Assembly (NCBI GenBank): GCA_029204225.1
Contig: CM055099.1
Coordinates: 68,193,084 to 68,257,083 of the forward strand
Length of the DNA: 64,000 nt
Origin: Diphasiastrum complanatum
Taxonomy: Eukaryota > Streptophyta > Lycopodiopsida > Lycopodiales > Lycopodiaceae
Direction: 5' to 3'
Shown: piece by piece, positions 47,771-60,600 of the stretch
Numbering within the stretch: the first letter of the stretch is position 1
Layout of the letters: every line of letters starts with the position of its first letter
The notes under the pieces: generated by a model
Told to the model about the DNA's origin: nothing
The model's database searches: none
The model's input: only the letters and a program-made list of their open reading frames with translations
Position numbers and translations under genes: made by a program

Positions 47771-49381
47771 GGGGAAAAAGACCCCTTTTCAAGCTATTTT
47801 CGATGAAAAATCATCGCCGCGCGCTATTACGCTGACGCAGAACTGTTAAAAAATGACGAGTAAATGGCCCATAATGGCCGGTTGTACTGCTATTAAAATA
47901 CTGTTCATTTGCTAATTTACGTTGTATGAAAATTCTATTTATGCGGCCTATGCCCTTAGTTTCTAGGTTTGTCGGGACTAGGAGGTGCCAAGTATTTTCG
48001 TAATACAATTTTAGTAACTAAAAACTTGGTCGTGAGCCCATAAAAATTGAAATCGTAAATAGGGCCCAACTTGACTTTGAAATTGCAAGTTGAGGCCAAG
48101 TTAGGTGTTAAAAACGAATTTCGGCCAGTGCCCTACTTTTAGAGACAGTTTCTTGAGATGTCATAAGGAGGTGCCCCATTTTTTGAAGGGGTGCACTTCC
48201 AGCCCATTGAGCCCCTATGTATGACCAAGGAGGGGTGTGGGACAACATTCTCATTGTCATCTTCTTGGAGAAAGAGAGAGAGAGCTTGTGCAAGGAGTGT
48301 GTGGAGAAGAGGAGGAAAGGAGAAGAGGTTGTAGCCTGGTGCCTTCCACTCTCATCCATTTCCATTTTGTTGTCTGATTCATTCATTGCTATTGATCTAT
48401 AATTTGAATCATTAGCATTGTGTTACCACTATTTGTGGATTGTGAATTGTTTTTTCTGCTGTCTCTAACATTGTGGTTGCAGGCTGTGAGGATTTGAAAG
48501 ACTTCTAATACATTTGCTTGTAGGCTTTAAAGTGTGTACCAAATTTTGTTGCCATCTCCTTTTTGCAAGGATATGAGTGTGAAGATTTCTTAAGTTTGTG
48601 GTTTGATGCAAGAACAATATTCTTGTGTGCTCATTCACTCTTGCAAATACTGTTTTGATTGAATGCTCATTATAAATGATACCATTCATAGTCTGCCATC
48701 ATTCGTTAGACAATCCTCTCTTGTCCTGTTCATGCTCAAACACTCCATTCCAAAGGTTTTGTCTTGCTTGCAGCCTTGGCCATTTACTTCAAGTTGAGAG
48801 GCTGAATCTGCTACATCGAAGTTGCCATTGAATGGTGTTGCACTGACTTTCTATGCTCAATGAAGAAAGGTGAATGCATTGAAAGCATCGCTTTGTTTAT
48901 AAGGGCGTTGTTGGATGTCCTTGGAAGATAGCCCACGCCCCTCTCCTACTTGTCCCCCGGCTCAATCCCTGGCTGCCTGTGGGTTTGCTTCAACCCTACC
49001 TGCCCGTGGGTTTGCCACGGCCTTGCCTGCAGCCAAGTACCTGATCTGCTCATATTCTTTACCTATTTGTCTGCAGGTCTGATTAGATCTGTGTGTGTGA
49101 AGCACAACGAACCTGCTGATCTGCGCATACGATCAATTACTTTCCTCTTGTCAGCATTACAATTTTCAATCTCCCCTACTAAAATCAATCATACCCTGAC
49201 TGCACTAGACACAAGTGAAGTAGAAAATAGATAAATGTTACGTAGAAAATAGAGATAAAATGTTACGGGACGATCTAGGAGTGGGCTTGGTTTAGTATTT
49301 TCTAGAATTTCATCATACACCAATTTTGGTAGAATTAGAATTATTACCTATTCATTTTCTTAATAGTATTCATTATCCTCA
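47771..49381. other. Intergenic DNA, no supported gene
   Basis: Short ORFs without motifs. A direct repeat of about 16 bases (CTGCCYGTGGGTTTGC) occurs twice near 48965-49015. No gene call is justified. Confidence 0.5.
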
Positions 49382-50197
49382 ATTTAAAGAATCTTATGTG
49401 GATGGATACGTGGCAATTGTGAGAACGAGTGCACTTTTGACTATGGCTCCATACATATACAAGTAAGTAAACTTTTTGTTATTCAAAATTTGGCTACTGT
49501 TATAATACTTGAGTTTATATTGACTCACATGCTTATTTGTTATTGCAGTGGACATTGGAGTGTATATGTTTTTTGGCATTATATGTAAATAGCGACGGTA
49601 TATGCAACCCAGTGTGCATAAAAATGAATTCAATCTCACATATGCACAAGGCTGCAAAAAAACTTATACGGATGTTGATAGAATGTTTTCCAATGCCAGG
49701 TGCAACGACATACACAAAACCGGAGTGGATAGATGCAAAGGTGATTTATAATTTGACATATCGGTTCAGCACGCATTTTAATTTCTCGTTTATTACTAAA
49801 GCTCACGTTGCGCGTTGAAACGATATCTTATTTTTTTATTTTCTAATTTCTAATATCGATTGAATGCGCACTTGCAATCTTTTCTTATATTTCATTCATA
49901 TTCTCGCGCATTGAAATGATATCCCAGTATATTCTAGTGCATTAACACATTTTTCTATTTTTTTTAATTTTGCAGTCCTCCCAACAACAAGATACTGTTA
50001 GGTGTGGATGGTATACAGTCTTCAATTCAAGATCATTTTTTATGTGGCTCACTCAACATGACATGGATGACACACTGCTATTCAGCGACAATGTCGAACT
50101 AATAAAAGATGAGAAACTCAGAATTCGACATGACAGATGGGTGAAGCTCACTACTGTCTCGACATTCAAATTCAAAGACACAAAGAGCAAAGGTTGA
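49382..50197 (+). pseudogene. Second C48 (Ulp1-like) protease gene copy, frameshifted
   Basis: Exon 1 is partial and ends at 49462. Exon 2 is 49549-49740 and exon 3 is 49976-50197. The HW motif (His codon 49553) follows an intron at the same codon phase as in gene C. MNS (Asn codon 49627) stands where Ulp1 proteases have Asp. Exon 2 ends in GATGCAAAG as in gene C, and exon 3 reads QQQDTVRCGWY with the catalytic Cys codon at 50003 and a Gln six residues before it, the usual oxyanion-hole position. Exon 2 is one base shorter than in gene C (192 against 193), which breaks the frame between the His and the Asn. No histone-fold sequence was found upstream. Catalytic residues survive better here than in gene C. 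Confidence 0.7.
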
Positions 50198-53100
50198 TTC
50201 AAATTTTATTTCATGTTCTTTATAGTAACCTCAAGGGAGAGTGTTGATATTATTTTTATTCCTACTCACTTATTTTAATTCTCTAAGGACTTTTTTTGAT
50301 CTGGACATATTCATTCATTCACAAGCTACTTAAAAGATTATGGTTTAAATACAATTTGTAGAAATACAGAAAAATGATAATAGAGTAAAGGAGTGAAAGA
50401 GTCCAAACATTTTCAACCTAAAACAAAATTTGGACTTATTTAAAGCCATTGGAGAATGTTTGAACAAAGCTCAAATAGATTCAAAACTAATGAAACTTGG
50501 ACAATGTTTGATCACGTTCGAAAAAAATTTGGAGATATTCAACCAAATTTAGATTCATGGTTGTTATAGGCTTAATTTGCATTTTTCATGATACCACTTA
50601 AAATGCATCACTTCCTCTGACTAAATGTATGATCATGAATTCTATAGCAAAAAATAACCACTATCGGTTATCTTATTAAAACGTTGTACATAAAAAGTCT
50701 ATCTTTTTTCATGATTGATTAAACTTAAACTATTTCTTGTGAATGTTTTATTAAACACATTGTTTACAAGATTAGATTACTAATAAACTACCGGATTGCT
50801 ATTGAATATCAAATTTTTTTGACACTCAATATAGTACCAAATTTACGTCGTTAAATTACCATATAATTTCATAAACATAGTTTGTTTGAATGCTTGTGTT
50901 TTTAACTATCTTAGGATATACACAACAACTAAGAATTCCATTAGATTTTATTTGTACGATCATATGATAGTTCAAAAGTCTAAAAAACATTCACAAAAGG
51001 TTAAAATTTATGTTCACTGATTCAGTTAATGTGTGCATCATTTTGTTCACACCCTTGTAGCTTAAAAAGTTTAATCATCTAACTAGTGAGACAAACAAGT
51101 ATAATTACCAAACAAAAGGTACTAAACTATCTAGTTTAAACAAAAACTTTGGATTTTTTACAATATATTTAAAAAAAACATAGTAAATAAAGCACTAATC
51201 CCAATTTATCTAGCATATAGTGTTATGCACAAATTCTAAATTTGATAGAAATAACTAACAAAAGTTGTCACATACAAGAATGCAATATAACCAAGATCAT
51301 GGTGTATGCATGAAACTAAGAAAAAAATCTAAATCAAAAAGTATATTAGCTAAATATGATTTTAACTAACTGGAATGCATTTAGATCATCAAGGATTCCA
51401 CGAAAATTTCAACTACAAGTTTTGAAAAAAAAATGAAAAGCTTTCATTCACTTGGATTGATTTATGGATGAAGTGACTGCACAAACACATACACAACACA
51501 ATTTTAGATAAAGAGCATTTGTATTATAACCATGAATGGCAACTCAATTTTGATATTTTGAAATTTTATATCATCATTGTTTTTATCTCTTCTTTAAGTA
51601 GAAAATCGAGAAAATCATAATTTGACTTCTTTGGCATAATATATCTTATTTTATCCTTTCAAGTGATCATCATCCCAAAAATGTCTAAAAGAAATTGAAC
51701 AATCAGAGATTGGATATTCTAGTTTGTTTATATCTTAAATAGAAATCTGATCATTTCTTAAATATAATTTTCTACTTATGAATCTTTTATTTTAATAGCT
51801 AATTTGACATAACTCAAGATAACTTGATTAAGTTTTCATATAACATAGTCTCAACTATGTGGCAAGAATTGAAACTATATTGTATTTGAAATATTCAGCA
51901 AAATATCAAAATCTTGAAAAGAATACTTCTAAAAATTATACAAATGGATAAAAAACAAAAAAAAATTGTTTTCATCTATATTTCAAAAAATTTCATAATC
52001 CAAATTATTTCGCCTTCAAAATAAATCAAAACATGAAGTCATGTATGATTCCACTATGTAGATAGTAGGCTTTAAGGTAAGAAGAACAATTGCCTATAAT
52101 TGATATTAAAAATGAGAATATGATGATTTTTTTCTAAAACAAATGTTGTTGTTGGAATGGTAACAAAATCAATCTTTCAATTTTTGATAACAAAATTTAT
52201 CTCCAAAGGTTCATAGTGACCACTCTCAATCTAGACTATGTGGTTCTTAATACATACTTATTAAAGTATCATAAACTAGCACAACCACTCCATATTTTTA
52301 CTATGTATTTTTTCAATTAGCTACCACCATGTCAAACTCCATAAAGACTCTACAACCTATACAATTTCAAAATTTAAACATAATTATGAGCACATAGATC
52401 TGTATAAAGATCACTCTCACTTCACATTTATGAGGTTCTCAATACATACCTATATAGTAGATTTTAGTTTTATAAAATCACTCCTATTTGATTTGTCTTT
52501 GTTTTTTTAACTTTAGGTAGTGTCAATTATGATTTAATATCCTAAATTATAACCAATTGTGAAAGCTACAATTTAAACCACTACTTGAATGCTACCTCTT
52601 AACAAATTTTTATGTACTTCTTTCACTTTCTAATAAGGTACTCATTTGTTGGCTATTTAACTAACCACATGAGATCATTTATATCTCTATGATTTTTTTT
52701 TTCCCCCTCTTGATTGGGTCTTGCTTGTTCTGCAGTAAAGTTTGTGAGTAATCACTTATGTCTCGAAGAAAATGATCCTTGAAGCTAATTGACAAAATGG
52801 CTAACAATTTTACTAAGTGCTATTTGAGGTCCCTTTTTTTTTAAAGTTTAAGTTCACTATATCATTTGAGTTCCATATAATTAGACAAAAATTTGAATAT
52901 TCCATCCACCTCTACTACATGTAAGGACCACACACATATAAAAGCCAATGTTTTATATGTGAATTTATTTATGAATGTTTTAACCAATAACTTGAATGGA
53001 ATATGCTCTTGCATGGATCATTGAGATTATTCATATGTGTAATTAGATTAACCAAATATGAATCTTCCATTCACTAAAAAAAGGGATCAATATAATTCAC

Positions 53101-54934
53101 AAAAATGGAACCACATTTGTACTTATCTTGTTTTAGCTAAAGTATTGTATTTTAGATTGCTCAATCTCTACAGGTTTATGTGACTTTCGAATCAAAATCT
53201 GACTATAATGATACTCTATATCTCTATTAGAAAAAAAAATTGAAATAACTATGAAAAATATCTAACAAAGTTAGGTTTATATAAACTTAATCAATGTATA
53301 ATGTATGAGACTTATAAATACACATAGAAAGATATTTAATCTGTTTATTGTATGTGCAATACTCAAACCATATTTTTTTGTATATGCAATACTCAAACCA
53401 TTTTTCTTTCGTAAACAAGTTCAATCAAAATGAGTCATCATTACAATCAAGTACAATACAAAGCAAATTTAGAGTCTTAATTGATGTAACTTGTCGAACT
53501 TAACATGTGGCGCATTTCACCCAATACATTGTTTTAATTAATATTAATGTTGTCTTTGTCATTTGATAGGCTTAAGTACCATCTTGAAATACTTAGCCAA
53601 ATTTATTGCATAGATATTGACTTCTTAAAATATATTTGTACAAATTTTAGTACGTATATGTTATAATAAACTTGAATAGGTAAAGGTGATGTATTCATAC
53701 CAATTTCTATTTTGATTTTTATGGCATTTTAGAACACAATATTTACTTGATAACTATATCAAATCAAGGAAATAAATAATTAAGTGATATGATAAGCAAA
53801 TATCATTTTTATAAAAGATTCAACTAAGATTGAAGTATATACTCCAATACTTTTCTCTTCTTATATAAGTCAAAAATAGCAAATTTTAAAAATTTCCAAA
53901 TGATGATGATGTAGCCAATTATGAAAAAAAAACTCACTAATTTATTCATTGAAAGCAAATAGATAAGGACCAATCATTTTTTATTTCGCCATTGATAAGA
54001 TATCAATTACTTGATGAAATTCTTCTCGGAAATAGATTATAGTGATAGATTAAATCATATTTTATTTGCTAGGATATCCATTCTTTTCATCATTTTTTAT
54101 TTAGCATTTGTTCTATAACATTCACAATATATGTCGTACCATCATTTTTATGTAGGAAAATATGGTCTACCATGAAGAAATTGCAAATAACAGTTTGATG
54201 AATTCTCACTTTTATGTAAAGATGTCAATATCACATGTGTGGAGCATGTTACCATGTGTGAATAGTAGGCTTAGTTACTTTAGTTCATTCATGCCATAAA
54301 ATAGCTTGTTTCAAGAAGCAATGTGAAAGAAGACAAAAGCTAGTTAGGTAGTGGCATGCCAAATGCCATGATGAGGTTGGATGAAAAGAAAAGAAGCGAA
54401 AACAAGAGCTTGTGTAGAGGAGTGATATACCATAAAAATATGGAACCGAAACTACCATACTTATCGAGGATGCAAAGAGTTTGTTTAAACTCAGAAAGCA
54501 TAACTGAATAGTTGTAGACGTTGCTTCTTGAGAGACAGCCATGGTTGTTTTAAAAGAGGGGATTCTTTCTCTTTTAGATAATAAAAAAGCCAAATGTCAC
54601 ACTTTTTAGCATATAGCTACTTACAAAGCATTATAGAAAGAACGTTTACAAGACATAATCGGAGTACGATAGCTAACTTGCTTTGTGGATATTGGTGCCA
54701 TACCTTGAGATAACTGGTATTAGGTTTAGATATGAACCAAGACGTACCCTGGAGAAGCCGGAGCAATACGATGCAACTATAACATGAAATATCATTAGTT
54801 TCGTACTGTGAGACCAAAGATAAGTGAACACTTTAAAGAGAGTCAATATGTCATCAGTATTGAGCTTAACTGTATCCAACCATCAGAGGAGGATATCTAT
54901 GCAAACCATATCTGAAACGATAATTACAGTTTGT
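50198..54934. other. AT-rich ORF desert
   Basis: From 50198 to about 54280 no frame reaches 60 codons on either strand, and no repeat or retroelement motif is visible. ORFs at 54285-54879 have no motif. It may be old intergenic or heavily decayed repeat DNA. Confidence 0.55.
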
Positions 54935-55385
54935 AGTCCATCACCGGACAATCAGCCATTAATCATTATAAATTGTTAGAGCAAGAGAAAAAAGCCCCTC
55001 CTATCCATCGCTAGACATCAGGGTATATGAAGTCTATGATGGTGTGTTTACGTGCTTCCAACAAGGACGTGTAGTCCATCGCTGGTCAACACCTTACACT
55101 ATTCATTATCAACGATTTATATTGAGAAAGATGTCCGATTGGACAGCGGCTAGTTTCTTGATAAAGGAGTGAGCAATAAACCAGTAAATAGAGGAAGCCT
55201 CCATCGTTGTCTATCCAAACAAGATAGAGTAGTTGAGTATTTGGATGGGCAGTCAGTATGCCATCATTATCATCTGAACTCACAAAGAGTTTACATCATA
55301 ATAGAAGTTGTCCATCACTGCCTATAGAGGCAGGATGTGTAGTTTTACATATCAAAAATGACATTGAAGTCCATCATTGGACTAA
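54935..55385 (+). repeat. Degenerate about 60-bp array with a CCATCRYYGG word
   Basis: GTCCATCACCGGAC, ATCCATCGCTAGAC, GTCCATCGCTGGTC, CTCCATCGTTGTC, GCCATCATTATC, GTCCATCACTGCC and GTCCATCATTGGAC occur at about 54938, 54999, 55075, 55200, 55260, 55310 and 55368. Spacing is mostly 50-76 bases. Confidence 0.5.
55071..55287 (+). repeat. Left arm of a 217-bp inverted repeat
   Basis: The reverse complement of 63784-64000 matches over the full 217 bases with no length change and about 93% identity by eye. The pairing may extend further, but the window ends inside the right arm. Confidence 0.88.
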
Positions 55386-55910
55386 TCTCATACCTCTTAA
55401 CCCTACAAAGGCTCCTTCACACCTTTGTGTGATGAGCAACATATAGACAGAAGCTAAAGATTATCAGAGCACCATTATTATGAGAGTAGGGCATAAAGAG
55501 CGCAGTGCAAAAGCGGAAGATATGCATACCGTATGATAGCAAACAACCGATCCATGAACTAGTAGGGTGCACTTCTAGCATGTAGTAGAGGAGAGAACTT
55601 CTTCACTGGTATTGTGAAAACAAAGTGTCAAAAAAGCTTGCACTTATAGTGCCAAGTTCAGTAGCAACCAGGAAGGTCTGAGTGGGTGTAGAGAACTCAA
55701 CTTCCCTACAATGTTTTAAAAAAAAACAAAAACTTTATAGAGTATTAAATCAAATTTTTGAGTGAGAAATCCACTTAATAAAGAATAAGGCTTTATTATA
55801 TGCAAGAGTGGAAAGTTTTCAAGGACCTTGCAAGTTTGGAGGAGCGGTACGTCTGTATTTGCCCACTTTTTCGTTAGTGAAGTAGGGTAAAATTAAACAA
55901 AGGAGCATCC

Positions 55911-55912
<2 letters not shown>
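55288..55912. other. No supported gene
   Basis: The array continues to about 55385, then AT-rich DNA up to the microsatellite. No ORF of interest. Confidence 0.45.

Positions 55913-55981
<69 letters not shown>
55913..55981 (+). repeat. (GA)34 microsatellite
   Basis: An uninterrupted GA dinucleotide run of about 69 bases, likely polymorphic in length. GA tracts are GAGA-factor (BBR/BPC) binding sites in plants, but no gene is nearby to link it to. Confidence 0.95.
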
Positions 55982-55982
<1 letters not shown>

Positions 55983-56044
55983 CCACCAACCAACCCGCAG
56001 TTAGTGAATCCCTTCAGGGGCAGTTACCTCCCCATAAGGGATAG

Positions 56045-57054
56045 CTAACTACCCACCAGAAGACCATCAATGTCATGTGGTAAAGTGTATGACAAACTAG
56101 GAAATGATTTAGAAGTAAGCAACTTATTGATGATACGATAGAGCTTATCTCTCATAAATCCATTTTTTTTAAAAGCATCAACAAGAATTCCAACCTCATT
56201 AAAAAACGTCTCTTGCTTGTTACAACAATACATTGCAGCAATGACCTGTAAAACAATAACCTTAAATTGGTCTATTCAAAACCAAATGTATATAATGTAA
56301 GTATGGAAAGGGTAGTTCTCTTCTTTTGTCATATTTTGAAAGGCAAGTAAGACTGGATTCATTGTCAAAGGTAATAGATATATTTAGAAAGCTGATATTC
56401 TTTCCTTCAGTCACTTTTCTTTCTATTTATAGAAAGTCTAGGGGATAGATCCAAAAATGGTTTTCAAGGTTCCTTACCTGTGTATTGTCCATAAAAAGTT
56501 CGATGAAGCAAATGTCATCTATATACCTGAAAGAATGTCGAAAGTCATTCATGAAAGAGGTCAGGCCCAATTTAGCAAGTCTCTAAATAAATTATGCTTC
56601 AAAGAAGGATAGATACCAATTGCACCACGTAGGCAAACACCATCAGAATACCTCGTACCTGTCTCCAGGCTTTGTTCCCTAGTCTGACAATACAATTATC
56701 AATCAAGAAATCTTTTCATTGATAAAGTAAGTTTATATCAAGAGTGTGCCATTCTTGTGATTGTTTTTTATTCCATGACCAATTGAAAATTTTGCATAAG
56801 TGATTTCCTTTAAAGTACATAAGCTCATGTCTGGAATATTTAAAGGCATATTTTATTGCCTTCTTCATAACAGTTTTTAAACCTTCTGGGCCATCTAAGG
56901 GTATGTTCTCGTAACATTTTGAGATATTTGCAACCCACATACTAGTGATCAGAGATGGTAGGTTTAGATAGAAGTCCATAGATTGCCAATATAAAATCGT
57001 ATCAGCTCTAAGGATACTCTTGTATGTATTCACCTTAAGGCCTGCACCTTCCAT
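56045..57054 (-). pseudogene. Penelope-like reverse transcriptase fragment
   Basis: Read right to left. ANISKCYENIPLDGPEGL (about 56930-56880) is RT motif A with Asn where the catalytic Asp is expected. In the same frame after a TGA comes NKAWRQVRGILM (about 56690-56645, the motif B region). FRYIDDICFIE (about 56535-56500) is the catalytic loop. The tail FFNEVGILVDAFKKNGF (about 56210-56150) resembles the segment after the Penelope RT. There are several frame changes and stops, and no GIY-YIG endonuclease was seen. The RT is certainly neither copia nor gypsy. Penelope-like is the best fit from the motifs, but another non-LTR or cellular RT cannot be excluded. Confidence 0.6.
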
Positions 57055-57065
57055 GAGGAATATGT

Positions 57066-57610
57066 TGACAACTTTTCACACGTGTGAACCAGCTGCAAGT
57101 ACAAGGATCAAGGAAATGAATGTTTGCACACTAAACTAGCTTCTATTCCAAAAACAAAGAGATGGAAAACATTGGCAAGCTAGTTAGCAAAAAGGCAAGA
57201 GCATTCATCACAATCTAACTATCATTACACCTCCAATGGATCAAATGGAAGCTTTACTTGAAGAAGTGTATTTTGAGGTACAAAGCCACCTTATTTATAA
57301 TACAAGAGGCCTTCTAGAACTCGTGGAGAGAGAAAGCAACCTAGATGCCACATTGCCTCTACCTCTCTACTAGATGACAAAAAGAAAAATGGATAAGACT
57401 TGAGAATCTCTCTTTTTGAGAATCCTTGACCTACAAGAGTAGCCTCACATGCTTCTTGATAGGTTCTAGACCTACACATCACTATGGAGACTAGAAATCT
57501 ACCTTGACTCAACTTGGAAAGCTACTAGACTAGTCTTCCTCAAGTTTGGACAAACCCCAAAACTTGAATCTCTAAGTTAAATATTATTTTAATTTTACAA
57601 TATTTTCACA
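57066..57610 (-). repeat. Copia-3 3' LTR (545 bp)
   Basis: In plus orientation TGACAACTTTT to ATATTTTCACA. TATA-like TATTTATA at 57292-57299 (minus-strand TATAAATA). Palindrome TTCACACGTGTGAA at 57075-57088. Confidence 0.95.
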
Positions 57611-57633
57611 CTCCTCAAAAATGAAAATAATAT

Positions 57634-60600
57634 TTACAATACTAAGGACTTGGAGATCAAGCCAAGTTTTGATCTATGTTTTTCAGAGTCCTTCTTAGCT
57701 AGAGGCTTGGTGAGCAAATCTACATAACAATTTGAAGATACATGCTCAAGGAGAATCTCACCATCCATAACTTTTTCTCTTACATAGTGGTGTGCTACCT
57801 CTATGTGTTTACTTCTTACATGGAAGATTGGATTACTTGCAAGATATTGGGCCGAGATGCTATCACATTTGATGCAAGGTATTTCCTCCTCTTGAATGAT
57901 CCCGAGCTCCACTAGTAGTCTTTTGATCCATATGACTTCCTTTGTTGTGATAGTCAAAGCCTTGTACTCGGCTTCACATGAAGATAAAGAGATAGTGTCT
58001 TGCTTCTTAGATTGCCAAGAGACAAGATTACCTCCCAAAAATATTGTGTAAGCACTTGTGGACTTTCTATCCATCTTATCACCTGCAAAATCCGAATCTG
58101 AAAAAGCAATAAGACTTAGATCATGTCTTTTAAAACAAAGTCCATAGTCTTGAGTGGATGCAACATATCTTAAGATTCTCTTTCCCTTTTTCCAATCATG
58201 AATCTTTGGATTTTGCATGCTTTGACTAAGCTTGTGCACAATAAAACTAAGATCGGCCCTAGTGATAGTGAGCCATATTAAAGAGCCCATTAGACTTCTA
58301 AAAAGTGTGATGTCCTCAAAGGATGCTTCGTCACAAGTTTTAGTGTCTTTAACATTAGACTCCATAGGAGTATCTATGCTTTTACAATCTTGCATTTTAA
58401 ACTTCTTAAGCATAGATCTTACATAACTTTCTTGAGAAATGAAAGCTAAGTCTTTAGAGATCTTAATCTCTAATCCAAGTACATGATGTAAAAATCCAAG
58501 ATCTTGCATTTTGAATTCCTTTCCTAAGGAGATCTTGGTATCAACAAGTAAATCTATGTTGCTTCCACATAATAGAATGTCATGTACATAAATAAGCAAC
58601 ATGATTATATCATTACCAACATATTTAAGATATAATGATGGATCATATGAACTAATCTTGAAACCAATAGAAAGAAGATAAGTGTTCAACCTCTCATACC
58701 AAGCCCTTGGAGCTTGTTTCAAGCCATAAAGACTTTTCAAAAGTAAGCATACTTTTGATCCTTTTCCATTCACAACAAAACCTGGAGATTGATGCATATA
58801 TATTTCTTCTTCTAAGTAACCATTCAAGAAAGCATTGGAAACATCAAGTTGAAGCATTTTCCAATCATAAAAGCAACAAATAGTGATGAGAATTCTAATG
58901 GTTACCATCTTTGCCACGGGAGCAAAGGTTTCTTCATAATCTATGCCTTTGATTTGGGCATAGCCTTTAGAACAAAGCCTTGCTTTGAACTTATTGATTG
59001 ATCCATAATTGTTGAGCTTGATTCTATAGACCCACTTGCATCCAATGACATGCTTGTCATTAGGTGGATCTACAAGTTGCCAAGTCTCATTTTGCATCAA
59101 AGCTTCATACTCGGCCTCCATAGCTTTGATCCAATCCTTTGAATGAAGACCTTCCTCCACACTTGATGGTTCTTCAATGGAAGTGTGAAAAGCATGTAGA
59201 GAACTTGAATCCTCCACTTGTTTGCCTTTTTCCAAGTAGGTGAGTCTTCTAGGCTCGGATCTCTCTCGGGTTGATCTTCTTGGAGTCATTGGTAGACTCG
59301 GCTTCTCTTGTGATCTTGGCCCCAACAAGTCTTCATCTTGAACAATACTTGATGAAGAGACTCCTCCTTGATGAATAAGCTCTTGATATTCCTGCACATT
59401 GTCCTTCATGTACATTTGATCTTCATGGAAGATCACATTTCTACTTATCATAGTTTGATTAGTAGATGGAACAAAAATCCTATAGGCTTTACTTGAATAG
59501 CCTATCATAATGCCTTTAAGAGCATTAGCATCTTCTTTTTTTCTTGTTTCAAGAGGTACATGTACAAAGCATACACATCCAAATTTTCTAAGATGATTGA
59601 CCTCGGGTTTCCTTCCATACAACTTTTCATAAGGTGAAATATCTTCTATAGCATGATTTGGCAAAAAATTGCAAAGGTAGTTAGCACATCCTATTGCTTC
59701 TCCCTAAAAATCTTTAGAAAGAGAGGCTTCTAGTCTAAGTGCCTTTGCACATTCACATAGAGTTCTATTTTTTCTTTCGGCTACTCCATTAGATTGAGGA
59801 GAGTAGGAGCAAGTGAAATCTCTTCTAATGCCAAAATCATTACAAAAGTTTATGAACTTTGTGGAGATGTATTCACCTCCATTATCACTTCTCAAAGCTT
59901 TAATTTTACAAGATAGTTGATTCTCAACAAAAGCTTTGAACTGCACAAAAGTTTCATATGCTAATGCTTTAGAAGATAAAAGGTAAACCCAACAAAAACG
60001 TGAGTAATCATCAATAAATGTTATAAAACATGTAGCTCCACCCTTGCTCTTGGTGGATGAGAAATGGATGTCACTATGGATGAGTTCCAAAGGTGCTTTG
60101 GACTTGATGGTTGATCTTTGATGTGGCCTTGCATATGATTTGGCCAATGCACATGCATCACAAGGACTTGGCTCCTTGATCATGGATTTAGGAAAACCAT
60201 GAGCTAGCTCCAACTTGCACATAGATTGCATGGCCTTGGAGTTGGGATGGCCCAACCTCCTATGCCATAGATCTTCACTTGAGAGCTTTCCTTGTAGCAC
60301 AATATCCGAGCAATGATTAGCATTTTCATTTCCATCAAGCTTGAATAACCTTCCAAAACAAGAACATGATGCTATTATATCATCATCTTTTGTGATCAGG
60401 CAAGTACCATGTTTAAAATCTACTTATAGACCATCATCATTGAGTTGGCCTACACTTATTAGATTTTTGGTCAAACTAGGAACATAGAGCACATCAATGA
60501 GATCAAGCTTATCTAGAGATATGCTTCCTATGCCTTCTATCATGCATTCCTCATCATTTGCTGTATAGAAACAACTTCTAGATCCTTTGTATGGTACAAG

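Noticed and set aside
54285-54593. 102-codon ORF as a small membrane protein
   Set aside because: Hydrophobic because of T-rich codons on the complementary strand of purine-rich DNA; no start context or homologue recognised.
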